From Roseibium album (GTDB lineage: Bacteria > Pseudomonadota > Alphaproteobacteria > Rhizobiales > Stappiaceae), in NCBI GenBank assembly GCA_001404055.1, contig CXTY01000007.1, positions 62,058 through 126,057 on the forward strand: DNA of 64,000 nucleotides, in the 5' to 3' direction. Position 1 is the stretch's first letter. The number at the start of each line of letters is the position of its first letter. This document shows positions 40,050 to 47,836 of this stretch, one piece after another. The position numbers and the translations under genes are program-made. A model generated the notes under the pieces. It was given only the letters and a program-made list of their open reading frames with translations. It was not told the origin of the DNA and ran no database searches.

Positions 40050-41762
40050 TTAATAGGAAATCTCGATAGGTTCATCCCCCTTACCAAATCGTGGCATCAC
40101 TCCAAGCATGGGTGCAGCACGGCGAATTATCGCACCTACTGTTGGTGCTGTATTGAGACCCGCTGTCGCGCCAATTCCTTCACGCTCCGATTTCGGCTCA
40201 TCAAGCACCACCAAAACCACGTAGCGTGGATCGTCCATCGGGAAAGCCGACAGGAAAGAATTACGGCGCTTGTTGCTGACATAACGACCGTTCTCGATTT
40301 TTTCAGCCGTTCCCGTCTTGCCACCAACGGTATATCCAGGAACATCCGCCCGGCGTCCAGATCCGGACAAAACATTGAGCCGGAAAAGATAACGCATCAT
40401 CCGGCTGACATCCTGAGAAATGACTTGTTTCCCAACACTTTGCACTTCTTCCTGACTACGTGGCAGGAATGTGGGTGGCAGATAAGTTCCTCCATTCACG
40501 ACTGCCGCGGCTGCGACGGCGGTCTGCATGGGCGTGACCGAGAGGCCATGGCCGAAGGATATGGTTATAGCCGCCAGCTCGTTCCATTTTGGAGGAAGTA
40601 GAGGAGCAGCATTTTCAGGCAACTCCGTCTTCAATCGTTTGGTAAGATGCAGACGTTCCAGAAATTCCTTCTGGCGGGCAACACCCGTCGCCAGCATCAT
40701 TTTTGCAGTGCCGATATTGGAAGAATAAATGAAGATTTCGGGAACGGAGAGAATACGATTTTTCCCGTGGAAATCTGTAATCGTGCGCCCTGCAGCGCGA
40801 ATAGGACGGGTCGCATCAAAACTGTCGTTGATGGAAACAGTCCCGGAATCAAGCGCCATGGCGGTGGTGAATGCCTTGAACACGGAGCCCATTTCAAAAA
40901 CGCCGCCTGTCGCTCTGTTAAGGCGGTCTTTTTCGAGCGCCTGAGCCCGGTCATTGGGATCATAATCCGGCAACGAGGACATGGCGACAACTTCACCGGT
41001 TTTGGCATCCAGAACAATGCCGGCAGCCGCAATTGCCTTGTAGCGCTCCATCGCCTTCACCAACTCGTCGCGAACAACGTGCTGAACCCTTAGATCGACT
41101 GAGAGCCGAACCGGTTCCATCGATTTATCGGAAGTGAAGCCGACAGACTGAAGATCTCCGAGCCAGGCATCATCGATATATTTTTCAACACCGGCGAGCC
41201 CCTGATTATCGACATTCACAGATCCAACAATGTGACCAGCCGTCGGCCCACCTGGGTAGAAACGCTGATTTTCAGACAGGAAACTGACGCCGGGCAATCC
41301 AAGATTGTGAACTTCTTCTGCCTTACGCGGTGTCATCTCACGCTTCAGCCATACGAACCCGGCGCCACTTTCCAGCCGGCGACGAACTTGTGGTTCATTG
41401 AGATCCGGCAAAACCCGGATCAGGCCCTCAACGGCTTCATCCACATCGAGAATGCGTCGTGGCTCGGCATAAAGTGATGCCGTCTTGATATCTGTTGCCA
41501 GGATTTCGCCGTTGCGGTCGATCAGGTCCGGCCTTGAGGCTGCGACGGAGTCCTGCGCAGAGATCCAGGCGGTAGAAGGCGCCTCTTCCATTTGCGCCAA
41601 AAGCATCAGGCGACCGGCAATAGCGATATAGACAAAGGCGAAAGCCAACATCGCCACGTAGACACGCGACTTCACCGCACTCGACGACACCGACCCCCGC
41701 ACGGCCCTTGGTTGCGCGCGTCGCACCTGAAGAAAACTTGCCGGTTCGCTTACCATTGTCAT
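40050..41762 (-). CDS. ftsI: Division-specific transpeptidase FtsI (PBP3)
   Basis: 570 residues. A short cytoplasmic start, one membrane helix (VYVAMLAFAFVYIAIAGRLM), a PBP dimer domain (SRPDLIDRNGEILATDIKTA, GVSFLSENQRFYPGGPTAGH, IVGSVNVDNQGLAGVEKYID) and the transpeptidase domain. The active-site SxxK is in EMGSVFKAFTTAMALDSG, the SxN in IYSSNIGTAKMMLATG and the KTG in YTVGGKTGTAEKIENG. It crosslinks septal peptidoglycan with FtsW. ATG 41762 has GAGGGG 6 nt upstream. Ten bp behind ftsL. Confidence 0.97.
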   Translation of the reverse strand: MTMVSEPASFLQVRRAQPRAVRGSVSSSAVKSRVYVAMLAFAFVYIAIAGRLMLLAQMEEAPSTAWISAQDSVAASRPDLIDRNGEILATDIKTASLYAEPRRILDVDEAVEGLIRVLPDLNEPQVRRRLESGAGFVWLKREMTPRKAEEVHNLGLPGVSFLSENQRFYPGGPTAGHIVGSVNVDNQGLAGVEKYIDDAWLGDLQSVGFTSDKSMEPVRLSVDLRVQHVVRDELVKAMERYKAIAAAGIVLDAKTGEVVAMSSLPDYDPNDRAQALEKDRLNRATGGVFEMGSVFKAFTTAMALDSGTVSINDSFDATRPIRAAGRTITDFHGKNRILSVPEIFIYSSNIGTAKMMLATGVARQKEFLERLHLTKRLKTELPENAAPLLPPKWNELAAITISFGHGLSVTPMQTAVAAAAVVNGGTYLPPTFLPRSQEEVQSVGKQVISQDVSRMMRYLFRLNVLSGSGRRADVPGYTVGGKTGTAEKIENGRYVSNKRRNSFLSAFPMDDPRYVVLVVLDEPKSEREGIGATAGLNTAPTVGAIIRRAAPMLGVMPRFGKGDEPIEISY

Positions 41763-41772
41763 GTTCAGCCCC

Positions 41773-42129
41773 TCACCGGATCACGACCGATGAGCCGGCA
41801 TAGCCACCCATCTTGTTAGCGCCACCGATCGGCTCAAGCATTACCGGACGCGCCGGAAGATCTTCCGGCGTCACGATTTGCTTCACATCCAACGATTCCA
41901 GTTGAAGATAATCATTGTAGCGCTCGACCAGGGTTTGCAGTCGCTCAGGTTTATTCAACAGGCTCCATTCAGCCTTCAGATGCCGTATGACATCGCGCTC
42001 ATCGTCAATCTGACGTTGAAGTTGAGCAACCTTCTCTGCAGATTTTGTTGCGGCCAGTTTCATGTCGTAGACTGTGGCCGCGCCAATAACGACTGCCAGA
42101 ATAAACAGTATGTTCAGTGCCCGAACCAT
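41773..42129 (-). CDS. ftsL: Cell division protein FtsL
   Basis: 118 residues, the usual size and place between rsmH and ftsI. One membrane helix (ALNILFILAVVIGAATVYDM) is followed by a periplasmic coiled coil (LAATKSAEKVAQLQRQIDDE, RDVIRHLKAEWSLLNKPERL) with the FtsL-type end LNKPERLQ. It forms a complex with FtsB and FtsQ that activates FtsW-FtsI. Family members are poorly conserved, so the call rests on size, topology and position. It starts 1 nt after the rsmH stop. Confidence 0.92.
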   Translation of the reverse strand: MVRALNILFILAVVIGAATVYDMKLAATKSAEKVAQLQRQIDDERDVIRHLKAEWSLLNKPERLQTLVERYNDYLQLESLDVKQIVTPEDLPARPVMLEPIGGANKMGGYAGSSVVIR

Positions 42130-42130
42130 T

Positions 42131-43171
42131 TCAGCCCCCTAATCCATGAAACTCCGCCAGACGCGGCACGCCAGCAGCATGGATGTCCAATTCACGCACT
42201 CCAGCCTCAGTACGCCGCCCAGCCCTGAGTTTTGCGGAGCGCGCCCGCGGATTACTTTTAGTTTCCGATTCCGCTGCCTCAACCGCTTTGCGCGTGAGCA
42301 ACTCAAAAGTCGCCGGAGGCACTTCTTCCTCTGGCATGTGACGAGATCCGCCACCCCGGGTCCGCGTACGATCCTGGAAAAACCGCTTAACAATACGATC
42401 TTCAAGTGAATGAAAGCTCACCAGAACCAGACGCCCTCCTGGCTTCAAAATGCGTTCCGCCGCACCAAGCGCTTTTGCCGCCTGATGTAATTCGCCGTTC
42501 ACGTAGATCCGAAGCGCCTGAAATGTCCGGGTTGCCGGATGGATCTGAGCTTTTTTGGGCGAACGGCCGAGAACCTTCTCGATTAGATTGGCTAGTTCAA
42601 GCGTACGGCTGAAGCGCTTTTCCTTCCGTGCATTGTCTATCGCGTGCGCCACTGTCGTTGCCCGCTTTTCTTCACCCAAAAAACCGATGATCCGGATCAG
42701 ATCCCTGACCGGAAGTTCATTAACAACATTGGCAGCTGATGGGCCTGCCTGTTCCATCCTCATGTCCAGAGGACCATCGCGCAGAAACGAAAAGCCGCGC
42801 TCGGCTTCATCGAGCTGCATCGATGAAACACCGAGATCCAGCACTACTCCGTCTGCACCATCGAACCCGCTGTTGCGCACATGCTGATCAAGGTCGCAAA
42901 ACTGACCGGAAACAAGAAGAAGGCGTCCGTCCGCCTCACTCACTAATTCCTGACCGCCAGCAATGGCATCCGGATCACGATCAATGCCGACAACCCTGGA
43001 ACCAGTCTTAAGAATTTCACGAGAATAACCACCAGCACCAAAAGTGCCGTCAACAATCAGGTCGCCGGCTTGCGGATCGAGCCACTGCATCACCTCATTC
43101 AGGAGAACCGGCACATGGCGCTCTGATCCGCCAGCAGCAGGAGTTATCTCCCTGTCGCCGAGCGCCATCAT
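42131..43171 (-). CDS. rsmH: 16S rRNA m4C1402 methyltransferase RsmH (MraW)
   Basis: 346 residues. HVPVLLNEVMQWLDPQAGDL, the SAM motif IVDGTFGAGGYSREILKTG, VVGIDRDPDAIAGGQ, VVLDLGVSSMQLDEAERGFS and FLRDGPLDMRMEQAG are typical. The C-terminal catalytic part has HPATRTFQALRIYVNGEL, LKPGGRLVLVSFHSLEDRIV and KRFFQDRTRTR. It methylates C1402 in the ribosomal P site. The start overlaps the mraZ stop by 4 nt; a second ATG follows at 43168. Confidence 0.97.
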   Translation of the reverse strand: MMALGDREITPAAGGSERHVPVLLNEVMQWLDPQAGDLIVDGTFGAGGYSREILKTGSRVVGIDRDPDAIAGGQELVSEADGRLLLVSGQFCDLDQHVRNSGFDGADGVVLDLGVSSMQLDEAERGFSFLRDGPLDMRMEQAGPSAANVVNELPVRDLIRIIGFLGEEKRATTVAHAIDNARKEKRFSRTLELANLIEKVLGRSPKKAQIHPATRTFQALRIYVNGELHQAAKALGAAERILKPGGRLVLVSFHSLEDRIVKRFFQDRTRTRGGGSRHMPEEEVPPATFELLTRKAVEAAESETKSNPRARSAKLRAGRRTEAGVRELDIHAAGVPRLAEFHGLGG

Positions 43172-43635
43172 GACGGCTCTCCTTGAGAGGATACAGGCAG
43201 CGGTGCCGCCAGCATCGCGAGCGCGCGCTTTTGGGCCTCTGCGCGGTACTCGCGGAACTTTTCCGGTTCCCAGATCTGAAACTTGTAATTCATCCCGACA
43301 AAGGTGACCTGATCGCTCAAGCCGGTGTGATCACGGACCAGGTCGGAAATGGTCATGCGACCGTCGCCGTCAATTTTTGGACTTTCACTGGCACCAAAAA
43401 GCGCGACTGCAAGCGCATCGTGATCGGGAGACAATTTCGCGAAGGCTTCCGAGCGCTTGTTGATTTCAGCCAGAAGCTCATTGCCACCGGCATCAACCGC
43501 ACTGCAGTGAGAAGAAGCGATACAATAAAGACCCTCAAATCCATCTCTCGCCAACACCGCTCGGAAGGGCGCCGGGATCGACACGCGACCCTTGGCATCC
43601 AGCCGGTTGGTAAAGTGAGAAACAAAGCCGGCCAT
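43168..43635 (-). CDS. mraZ: Transcriptional regulator MraZ
   Basis: 155 residues with two AbrB-like SpoVT repeats: FVSHFTNRLDAKGRVSIPAP with FRAVLARDGFEGLYCIAS, and FGASESPKIDGDGRMTISDL with VRDHTGLSDQVTFVGMNYKF. The repeated DxKGR / DGDGR motifs are the DNA-contact loops. MraZ is a ring-shaped regulator of the dcw operon that binds TGGG direct repeats ahead of its own gene; such repeats are present at 43781-43855. First gene of the cluster. ATG 43635 has GAGGGG close upstream, behind a small GC-rich hairpin. Confidence 0.96.
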   Translation of the reverse strand: MAGFVSHFTNRLDAKGRVSIPAPFRAVLARDGFEGLYCIASSHCSAVDAGGNELLAEINKRSEAFAKLSPDHDALAVALFGASESPKIDGDGRMTISDLVRDHTGLSDQVTFVGMNYKFQIWEPEKFREYRAEAQKRALAMLAAPLPVSSQGEPS

Positions 43636-43647
43636 ACATCCCCTCGA

Positions 43648-43665
43648 AACGGGTCCTTACCCGTT
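43648..43665 (-). other. Leader hairpin just ahead of the mraZ ribosome binding site
   Basis: AACGGGT and ACCCGTT form a perfect 7-bp stem with a 4-nt loop, about 6 nt from the GAGGGG ribosome binding site of mraZ. It may tune initiation of the first dcw gene, or be an operator palindrome. Confidence 0.45.
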
Positions 43666-43780
43666 CAAATCCCCAAAAACACCCTAAACGAGAAGAAACG
43701 GCCAACTACTTGCCAGGACATGCAGTTTGCGAAAACAACTCCTGCCAAGCCGTTAACGAGGTCCTGCGCCCTGTTACAAA

Positions 43781-43855
43781 TGGGCCCGCACTCCCCATTC
43801 TGGGTATGTATGGGATACCATGGGGAAACATGGGCGGTCAATGGAATCTCATGGA
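43781..43855 (+). promoter_or_regulatory. MraZ box: TGGG direct repeats with 10-bp period
   Basis: On the plus strand TGGG occurs at 43801, 43811, 43821 and 43831, exactly 10 bp apart, with two near-matches TGGA at 43842 and 43852. A further TGGG stands at 43781, in phase two turns to the left. E. coli MraZ binds TGGG(N) repeats separated by 5 nt, the same spacing. The array lies about 165-220 bp upstream of the mraZ start, on the strand opposite to mraZ. Confidence 0.75.
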
Positions 43856-43954
43856 TTCCAACTCGATTTGATCGCACACGACCCCGTCGGACGACCTTAC
43901 GCGAAACATGCTTAATGAAGCCTTGACAGAAATGTAGAATCGGATTCGCAGGAT

Positions 43955-43979
43955 TACGGAGGTTTTGAAATCCTCCGTA
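43955..43979. other. Hairpin in the mraZ upstream region
   Basis: A perfect 8-bp stem TACGGAGG / CCTCCGTA with a 9-nt loop, followed on the plus strand by CTTTTG. It may be the true 3' end structure for the secreted-protein gene in combination with the next hairpin, or a leader structure. No gene on the plus strand feeds into it. Confidence 0.5.
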
Positions 43980-44028
43980 CTTTTGATCGGCAAAAATTAC
44001 CTAGCGTGAAGAAGCTGTGGAGAACGAA

Positions 44029-44052
44029 TACGCCGCGCTAATGCGCGGCGTA
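44029..44052 (-). terminator. Hairpin downstream of the secreted-protein gene
   Basis: A perfect 9-bp stem TACGCCGCG / CGCGGCGTA with a 6-nt loop, 36 bp after the stop of the gene ending at 44088. No strong T run follows, so termination may need the second hairpin at 43955-43979. Confidence 0.6.
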
Positions 44053-44087
44053 TTGACAGGTCTTCAGCCACCCATGACACCTTGTCA

Positions 44088-47000
44088 CTAGATAATCATG
44101 TCGGCATTTCCAAGAGCCTGCAACTGATCCGCTACCCCGCCACTTTCAGAGAGGACCGCATTCCAGTTATCGGCAGTCAGGTTAGCCAAAGACAGGTCCT
44201 CGGCCTGCAGACCCTCAACAATATAACTGTGGCCGCCATTGTTGAGAACATTGATCATGAGATCAGATCCTGTTTCCTCAATTGACAGATCTGACGCGGA
44301 AAGGCTTCCAAAATCAAAGAGGTCTTCTGCAGGGTCGAAATCCTGAACTGCGAGCAATCTGCCCCAGTCCCATGTGACTTTAACCGTATCGGTTCCCGGC
44401 AACAGAACGATATCGTCCGATGCCGAAGGTGGCACCTCTGGTAAGTCTGGTTGATCGGGAGTGTTAACGTCATCAGGATCCGTGTCCGGGATACTGCCAA
44501 CACCCACTCTGACCTGATGTCCATCGGTGGTTTCGCCCTCTGGCGCCTCAGGTGTCAACAGCATCTCACGCGATACGAGTGAGACATCATTTTGGTCAAT
44601 GCCGAAGGGCGCTTCAAGATTGTCTTCCATGACCTGATCAAAATGGAACTCGATGTTAGCTGGAACCAGATCTGCTTTGGAGACACCCGTAAATGTGAAA
44701 CTCTGCCCGCTTGGCAATGAACTGATCACCATACCGCTGGCCGTATCCTCAACGGAAAGCCGCTCGCGGGTTCCGAAGTAAAGGAAGCTGATTTTCTGGG
44801 TAGACGGGTCAAAACCGTCAATTACCTGGGCCTGACCGTATTCATGCGACAGGATGTAGACAGTGTCCGGATCGCGCGGCCCAATCCCCCTCTCCCAGGA
44901 CAGAATACCGCCGAGATCCTGGCGAAGGTGCTCATTCCCAACGACGCCAAAGCTTTCGATAGAAAGCTCGGTGAGCTGAACACCCTGAAGAATTTGCATG
45001 TCAGGGCCCCAGGGATTGTCGATTACCGGCTCGCCATTCGGCGTCATCGTCAGGATCAGGCCATGAACCGATGCATTGCCGAAGTCGATTTCATCTGCAG
45101 CCGGGTTAAAACCGACGATGTCGTCGGCACCGAAGTTGGCAGCCCATTTGACACCACCCAGATCACTCGGTCCGACTGGTATTGGCGGGTTTGAGCCGTC
45201 GGTATCATAGACGACATCGAAACCACCCAAATCGGGCGTGACGATCGTTTCGCCCAGGAGACTGGCGACTTCGTTCAGAGCCGACTCCTCGGCAACCATG
45301 AAGTTGTTCATGGTTAGATCTGACACATCCACACCCACCAGCACGGTTTCGCTGGCAATCTGCCCGGCTGCTGTCAGCACCCGAATAGTGAGTCCTGCCG
45401 CAATATCAGCAATCGTTTCGGGATAGTCGGCGAACTCCAGCCGCTCGGCAATGACACCGGCCTCCAGATGGATCATATCCATCGCCGGATTAAAGTCGTC
45501 GATCACGCGAGATGGGCTACCCGGCATGATCATGATCATCTGCGGACCGTCCGGCGTGTCCGGATCACCTGGGTCGACAGGCGTGTCAGGGTCATCCGGA
45601 TCACCCGGTCCTTCACTCGCACCAACCAGGGAAAGGATCTCCTGGCCGGTGGCTGCGCTTTGAATGGTAAAGTTGGCGGGTGACAGGTCAGCCAGCGAAA
45701 TGCCTTCCAGGGTCAACGTCTGATTGTTGGACGCCATCGTGAAGACCACGTTGCCTCCGCCATCAGCCACATCGATGGCTTCGGGGCTGAACCAGTCAAT
45801 GAAGATCGTATTGCTTGCAGGATCGAAATCCGTGATCACACGATCAGTACCCCACGCCCATGTGATCACGACTGATGCAGTTGCAGCCGTCACATTCGCC
45901 GTGCCGTTCCAGTTCTCTGGCGTTGATGGCGGCGTAGGGGTGTCCGGCTCATCGGGCGTGTCCGGCTCGTCCGGTGTGTCGGGTTCATCAGGCGAATCGG
46001 GCTCGTCGAGAGTATCCGGTTCTTCCGGCGTATCCGGAGTTTCGGTTCCGTCACCGATCAGTCCAAACACTTCCGAAGCAGAGCCCCCATCAAGGATCGT
46101 GAAATTGGCTTCACTCAGGTCGGCAAGCTGCACACCCTGCAACGTGGTTGTCTGACTATTGGACGGAACAGCGAAATCCACTCCATTCGCTGTCTGTGTC
46201 ACCTCAAGATCCGCAGCCCCGATCCAGTCGATGAAGATCGTGTCGTTTGCCGGGTCGAAGTCGGTTACGATATCGTCGTCCCCCCAGGCCCAAGTGATCA
46301 CGACGTCTGCAGTGCTCTCATCAACGTTTGCAGTTCCAAAACCATCGTCACCACCAAGGGTGCCCGTATCGCCACCGTCCGGCGTTTCACCAGGCGTTCC
46401 GAGTCCTTCGTCACCGGTCAATCGATCCTCGTAAAAGGCAATCATCTGCACGACGGAAGGCGAAGCATAGCCACCGAACTGATCGATATATTGCAAGATG
46501 GAAGTGCCATATTCATCCGTGGAAACAGCACCGCTTTGAAGCAGGGTAGCAGTGCCCCAGGCGCCACGCAGGTGAGCGGCGGCGAGAATTCCGGTTAGCG
46601 ACAGCTCAACTGTAACCGTTTGACCATTTTGAACATAACTTGCGGTTTGGCCAACAAAGTCATCCAGGGATTGACCGCTTCCAGCCAGCTGAGTTTGCAA
46701 TACTTGGAGGTTGTACCCAAAGGCCTCCTGGATCGCGATGTTCTGCGCTTCCTTGGTCGCAAATTCCTCGAACGAGTTTATGCCGTTCTTGCCCGTCCAA
46801 GTGCCGTCCCAGGTGTTTGTGGCTGCTCCGTTGCCGTAAAAAACATTATCGTCATAGTAGCCCAGGTCTATCAAAAGGGCCTCGCCGAACTGAAAGCCCA
46901 CAAAACCCAAGGAATTCATGGATTGATAGGCCATGGCTTCCCATTCCTGATCGCTCAACTGCGACCAGCTTGTGTATCCCGGATAGTAGCCCTCAACGGG

Positions 47001-47120
47001 TCCTCCTGCCCATTCATCCAGCTGCCAGTCCTGAATTACCCCGCTGTTGTAACGATCACGATCCCATCCGGACTCAAACGCCAAAAGTGCCGCCAAAAAG
47101 TCTTCAAATGTATTTTCCAT
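44088..47120 (-). CDS. Large acidic modular protein with lysozyme-like N-terminus, probably type I secreted
   Basis: 1010 residues, strongly acidic, with no cysteine that I can see and no signal peptide. Residues 1-235 resemble lysozyme/transglycosylase-like domains fused to calcium-binding exoproteins: LLAFESGWDRDRYNSG with candidate catalytic Glu16, LGFVGFQFGEALLIDLGYYD (71-90), WTGKNGINSFEEF (108-120) and LTGILAAAHLRGAWG (175-189). Six beta modules follow, at about 262-355, 406-500, 527-622, 632-735, 750-835 and 902-990. Their core is VITWAWG...DFDPANDTIFIDW, then a strand ending LQGVQLADLSEANF. They resemble the C-terminal modules of type I-secreted glycosidases. Pro/Asp/Glu linkers join them. 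No RTX nonapeptides and no secretion genes are in the window. ATG 47120 has GGTGGG upstream. Domain reading is from memory of motifs. Confidence 0.8.
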   Translation of the reverse strand: MENTFEDFLAALLAFESGWDRDRYNSGVIQDWQLDEWAGGPVEGYYPGYTSWSQLSDQEWEAMAYQSMNSLGFVGFQFGEALLIDLGYYDDNVFYGNGAATNTWDGTWTGKNGINSFEEFATKEAQNIAIQEAFGYNLQVLQTQLAGSGQSLDDFVGQTASYVQNGQTVTVELSLTGILAAAHLRGAWGTATLLQSGAVSTDEYGTSILQYIDQFGGYASPSVVQMIAFYEDRLTGDEGLGTPGETPDGGDTGTLGGDDGFGTANVDESTADVVITWAWGDDDIVTDFDPANDTIFIDWIGAADLEVTQTANGVDFAVPSNSQTTTLQGVQLADLSEANFTILDGGSASEVFGLIGDGTETPDTPEEPDTLDEPDSPDEPDTPDEPDTPDEPDTPTPPSTPENWNGTANVTAATASVVITWAWGTDRVITDFDPASNTIFIDWFSPEAIDVADGGGNVVFTMASNNQTLTLEGISLADLSPANFTIQSAATGQEILSLVGASEGPGDPDDPDTPVDPGDPDTPDGPQMIMIMPGSPSRVIDDFNPAMDMIHLEAGVIAERLEFADYPETIADIAAGLTIRVLTAAGQIASETVLVGVDVSDLTMNNFMVAEESALNEVASLLGETIVTPDLGGFDVVYDTDGSNPPIPVGPSDLGGVKWAANFGADDIVGFNPAADEIDFGNASVHGLILTMTPNGEPVIDNPWGPDMQILQGVQLTELSIESFGVVGNEHLRQDLGGILSWERGIGPRDPDTVYILSHEYGQAQVIDGFDPSTQKISFLYFGTRERLSVEDTASGMVISSLPSGQSFTFTGVSKADLVPANIEFHFDQVMEDNLEAPFGIDQNDVSLVSREMLLTPEAPEGETTDGHQVRVGVGSIPDTDPDDVNTPDQPDLPEVPPSASDDIVLLPGTDTVKVTWDWGRLLAVQDFDPAEDLFDFGSLSASDLSIEETGSDLMINVLNNGGHSYIVEGLQAEDLSLANLTADNWNAVLSESGGVADQLQALGNADMII
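45937..46044 (-). repeat. Six 18-bp tandem repeats coding an acidic Pro-rich linker
   Basis: Six 18-bp units (like GGCGTGTCCGGCTCGTCC) lie end to end, in frame, inside the secreted-protein gene. They encode repeats of the type EPDTPD at residues 359-395, between the first two beta modules. The units differ mainly at third codon positions. Such a tract can change copy number by slippage without breaking the frame. Confidence 0.85.
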
Positions 47121-47340
47121 CAGTTTCCCACCTGTTTTCAGTAGTAATACCAAACACTAGGCAGCCGAACCGTCAGCAACATGGACGTATAATTAAATAT
47201 TTAAGGTCATTTTGTGAATATTTAGGCATTTTTCCGGCAACATTTATCAGACAAATTTGCAAGGAATAATAAAACACTTCAAATAGATATTTATTCCCAA
47301 TGAAGTTCGAATTAGAATTCGACCAACGATGAAGAATAAA

Positions 47341-47750
47341 GCCAGCCGGCCTGTAAGCCGGGTTCTGTACGGCCCGCTTTCACGGACGTGACAGCCATTC
47401 ATCTGGGACGTCTGTTGCCAGACGCCTCACGCAACCAACCCGGACAGCTGGCCTAGAAACCGACCTGGGCCAGGATTTCTCCAAGCCCGCGCTGCCCCTA
47501 TTCGGTCTTGCTCCCGGTGGGGTTTACCATGCCGCCGCTGTTACCAGTGGCGCGGTGGGCTCTTACTCCACCCTTTCACCCTTACCCCTGAAAAGGTCTT
47601 ACGACCCAACTGGGGCGGTTTGCTTTCTGTGGCACTTTCCCTAAGGTTGCCCTCGCCGGGCGTTACCCGGCACCGTGTTTCCATGGAGCCCGGACTTTCC
47701 TCCCCCGCGGCCTTTCGGCACTTGCGGCAGCGGCTGTCCGGCCGACTGGC
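47341..47750 (-). ncRNA. rnpB: RNase P RNA, type A
   Basis: On the minus strand the 5' part contains the conserved GAGGAAAGTCCGGGCTCC and the 3' part AGAACCCGGCTTACAGGCC. The two ends pair over 11 bp (GCCAGTCGGCC at 47740-47750 with GGCCGGCTGGC at 47341-47351) to form P1, giving a length of 410 nt, as expected for alphaproteobacteria. It is the catalytic RNA that removes 5' leaders of tRNA precursors. A promoter with correct spacing lies directly upstream. Several open frames across this region are chance. Confidence 0.95.
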
Positions 47751-47757
47751 GTTAGCG

Positions 47758-47786
47758 GACTTAAGTGGCTTTGGAGCACAGGTCAA
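47758..47786 (-). promoter_or_regulatory. rnpB promoter
   Basis: On the minus strand TTGACC (47781-47786), a 17-bp spacer and TAAGTC (47758-47763), then 7 bp to the first base of the P1 stem at 47750. Spacing to both the -10 box and the RNA start is ideal for a housekeeping sigma promoter. Confidence 0.75.
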
Positions 47787-47836
47787 GCAACAGGCGTCTC
47801 CCATCTTGTCTTTCCTTTGGATCGGGCGCAGGCCAG

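Larger units (their letters stand above)
43636..44087. other. Intergenic regulatory region upstream of mraZ
   Basis: 452 bp without a credible gene. In order it holds a leader hairpin beside mraZ, a TGGG repeat array and two hairpins towards the secreted-protein gene (all listed separately). It should contain the main promoter of the dcw cluster on the minus strand, but no -35/-10 pair stands out. Confidence 0.6.

Noticed and set aside
43781-43855. Short phased repeats as a CRISPR array
   Set aside because: Units are only 4 bp at 10-bp steps with no spacers or cas genes; they fit an MraZ operator.
43183-43926. 247-codon plus frame opposite mraZ and its upstream region
   Set aside because: Shadow of mraZ on the other strand; no domain and no ribosome binding site.
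43923-43950. TTGACA at 43923 as a plus-strand promoter
   Set aside because: No acceptable -10 box at 16-18 bp and no gene downstream on that strand.
45937-46044. 18-bp tandem repeats as CRISPR or plasmid iterons
   Set aside because: They are in frame inside a gene, encode a Pro/Asp/Glu linker and have no spacers.
47541-47804. Open frames across rnpB
   Set aside because: The region folds and matches as RNase P RNA with both conserved ends and a promoter; the frames are chance.
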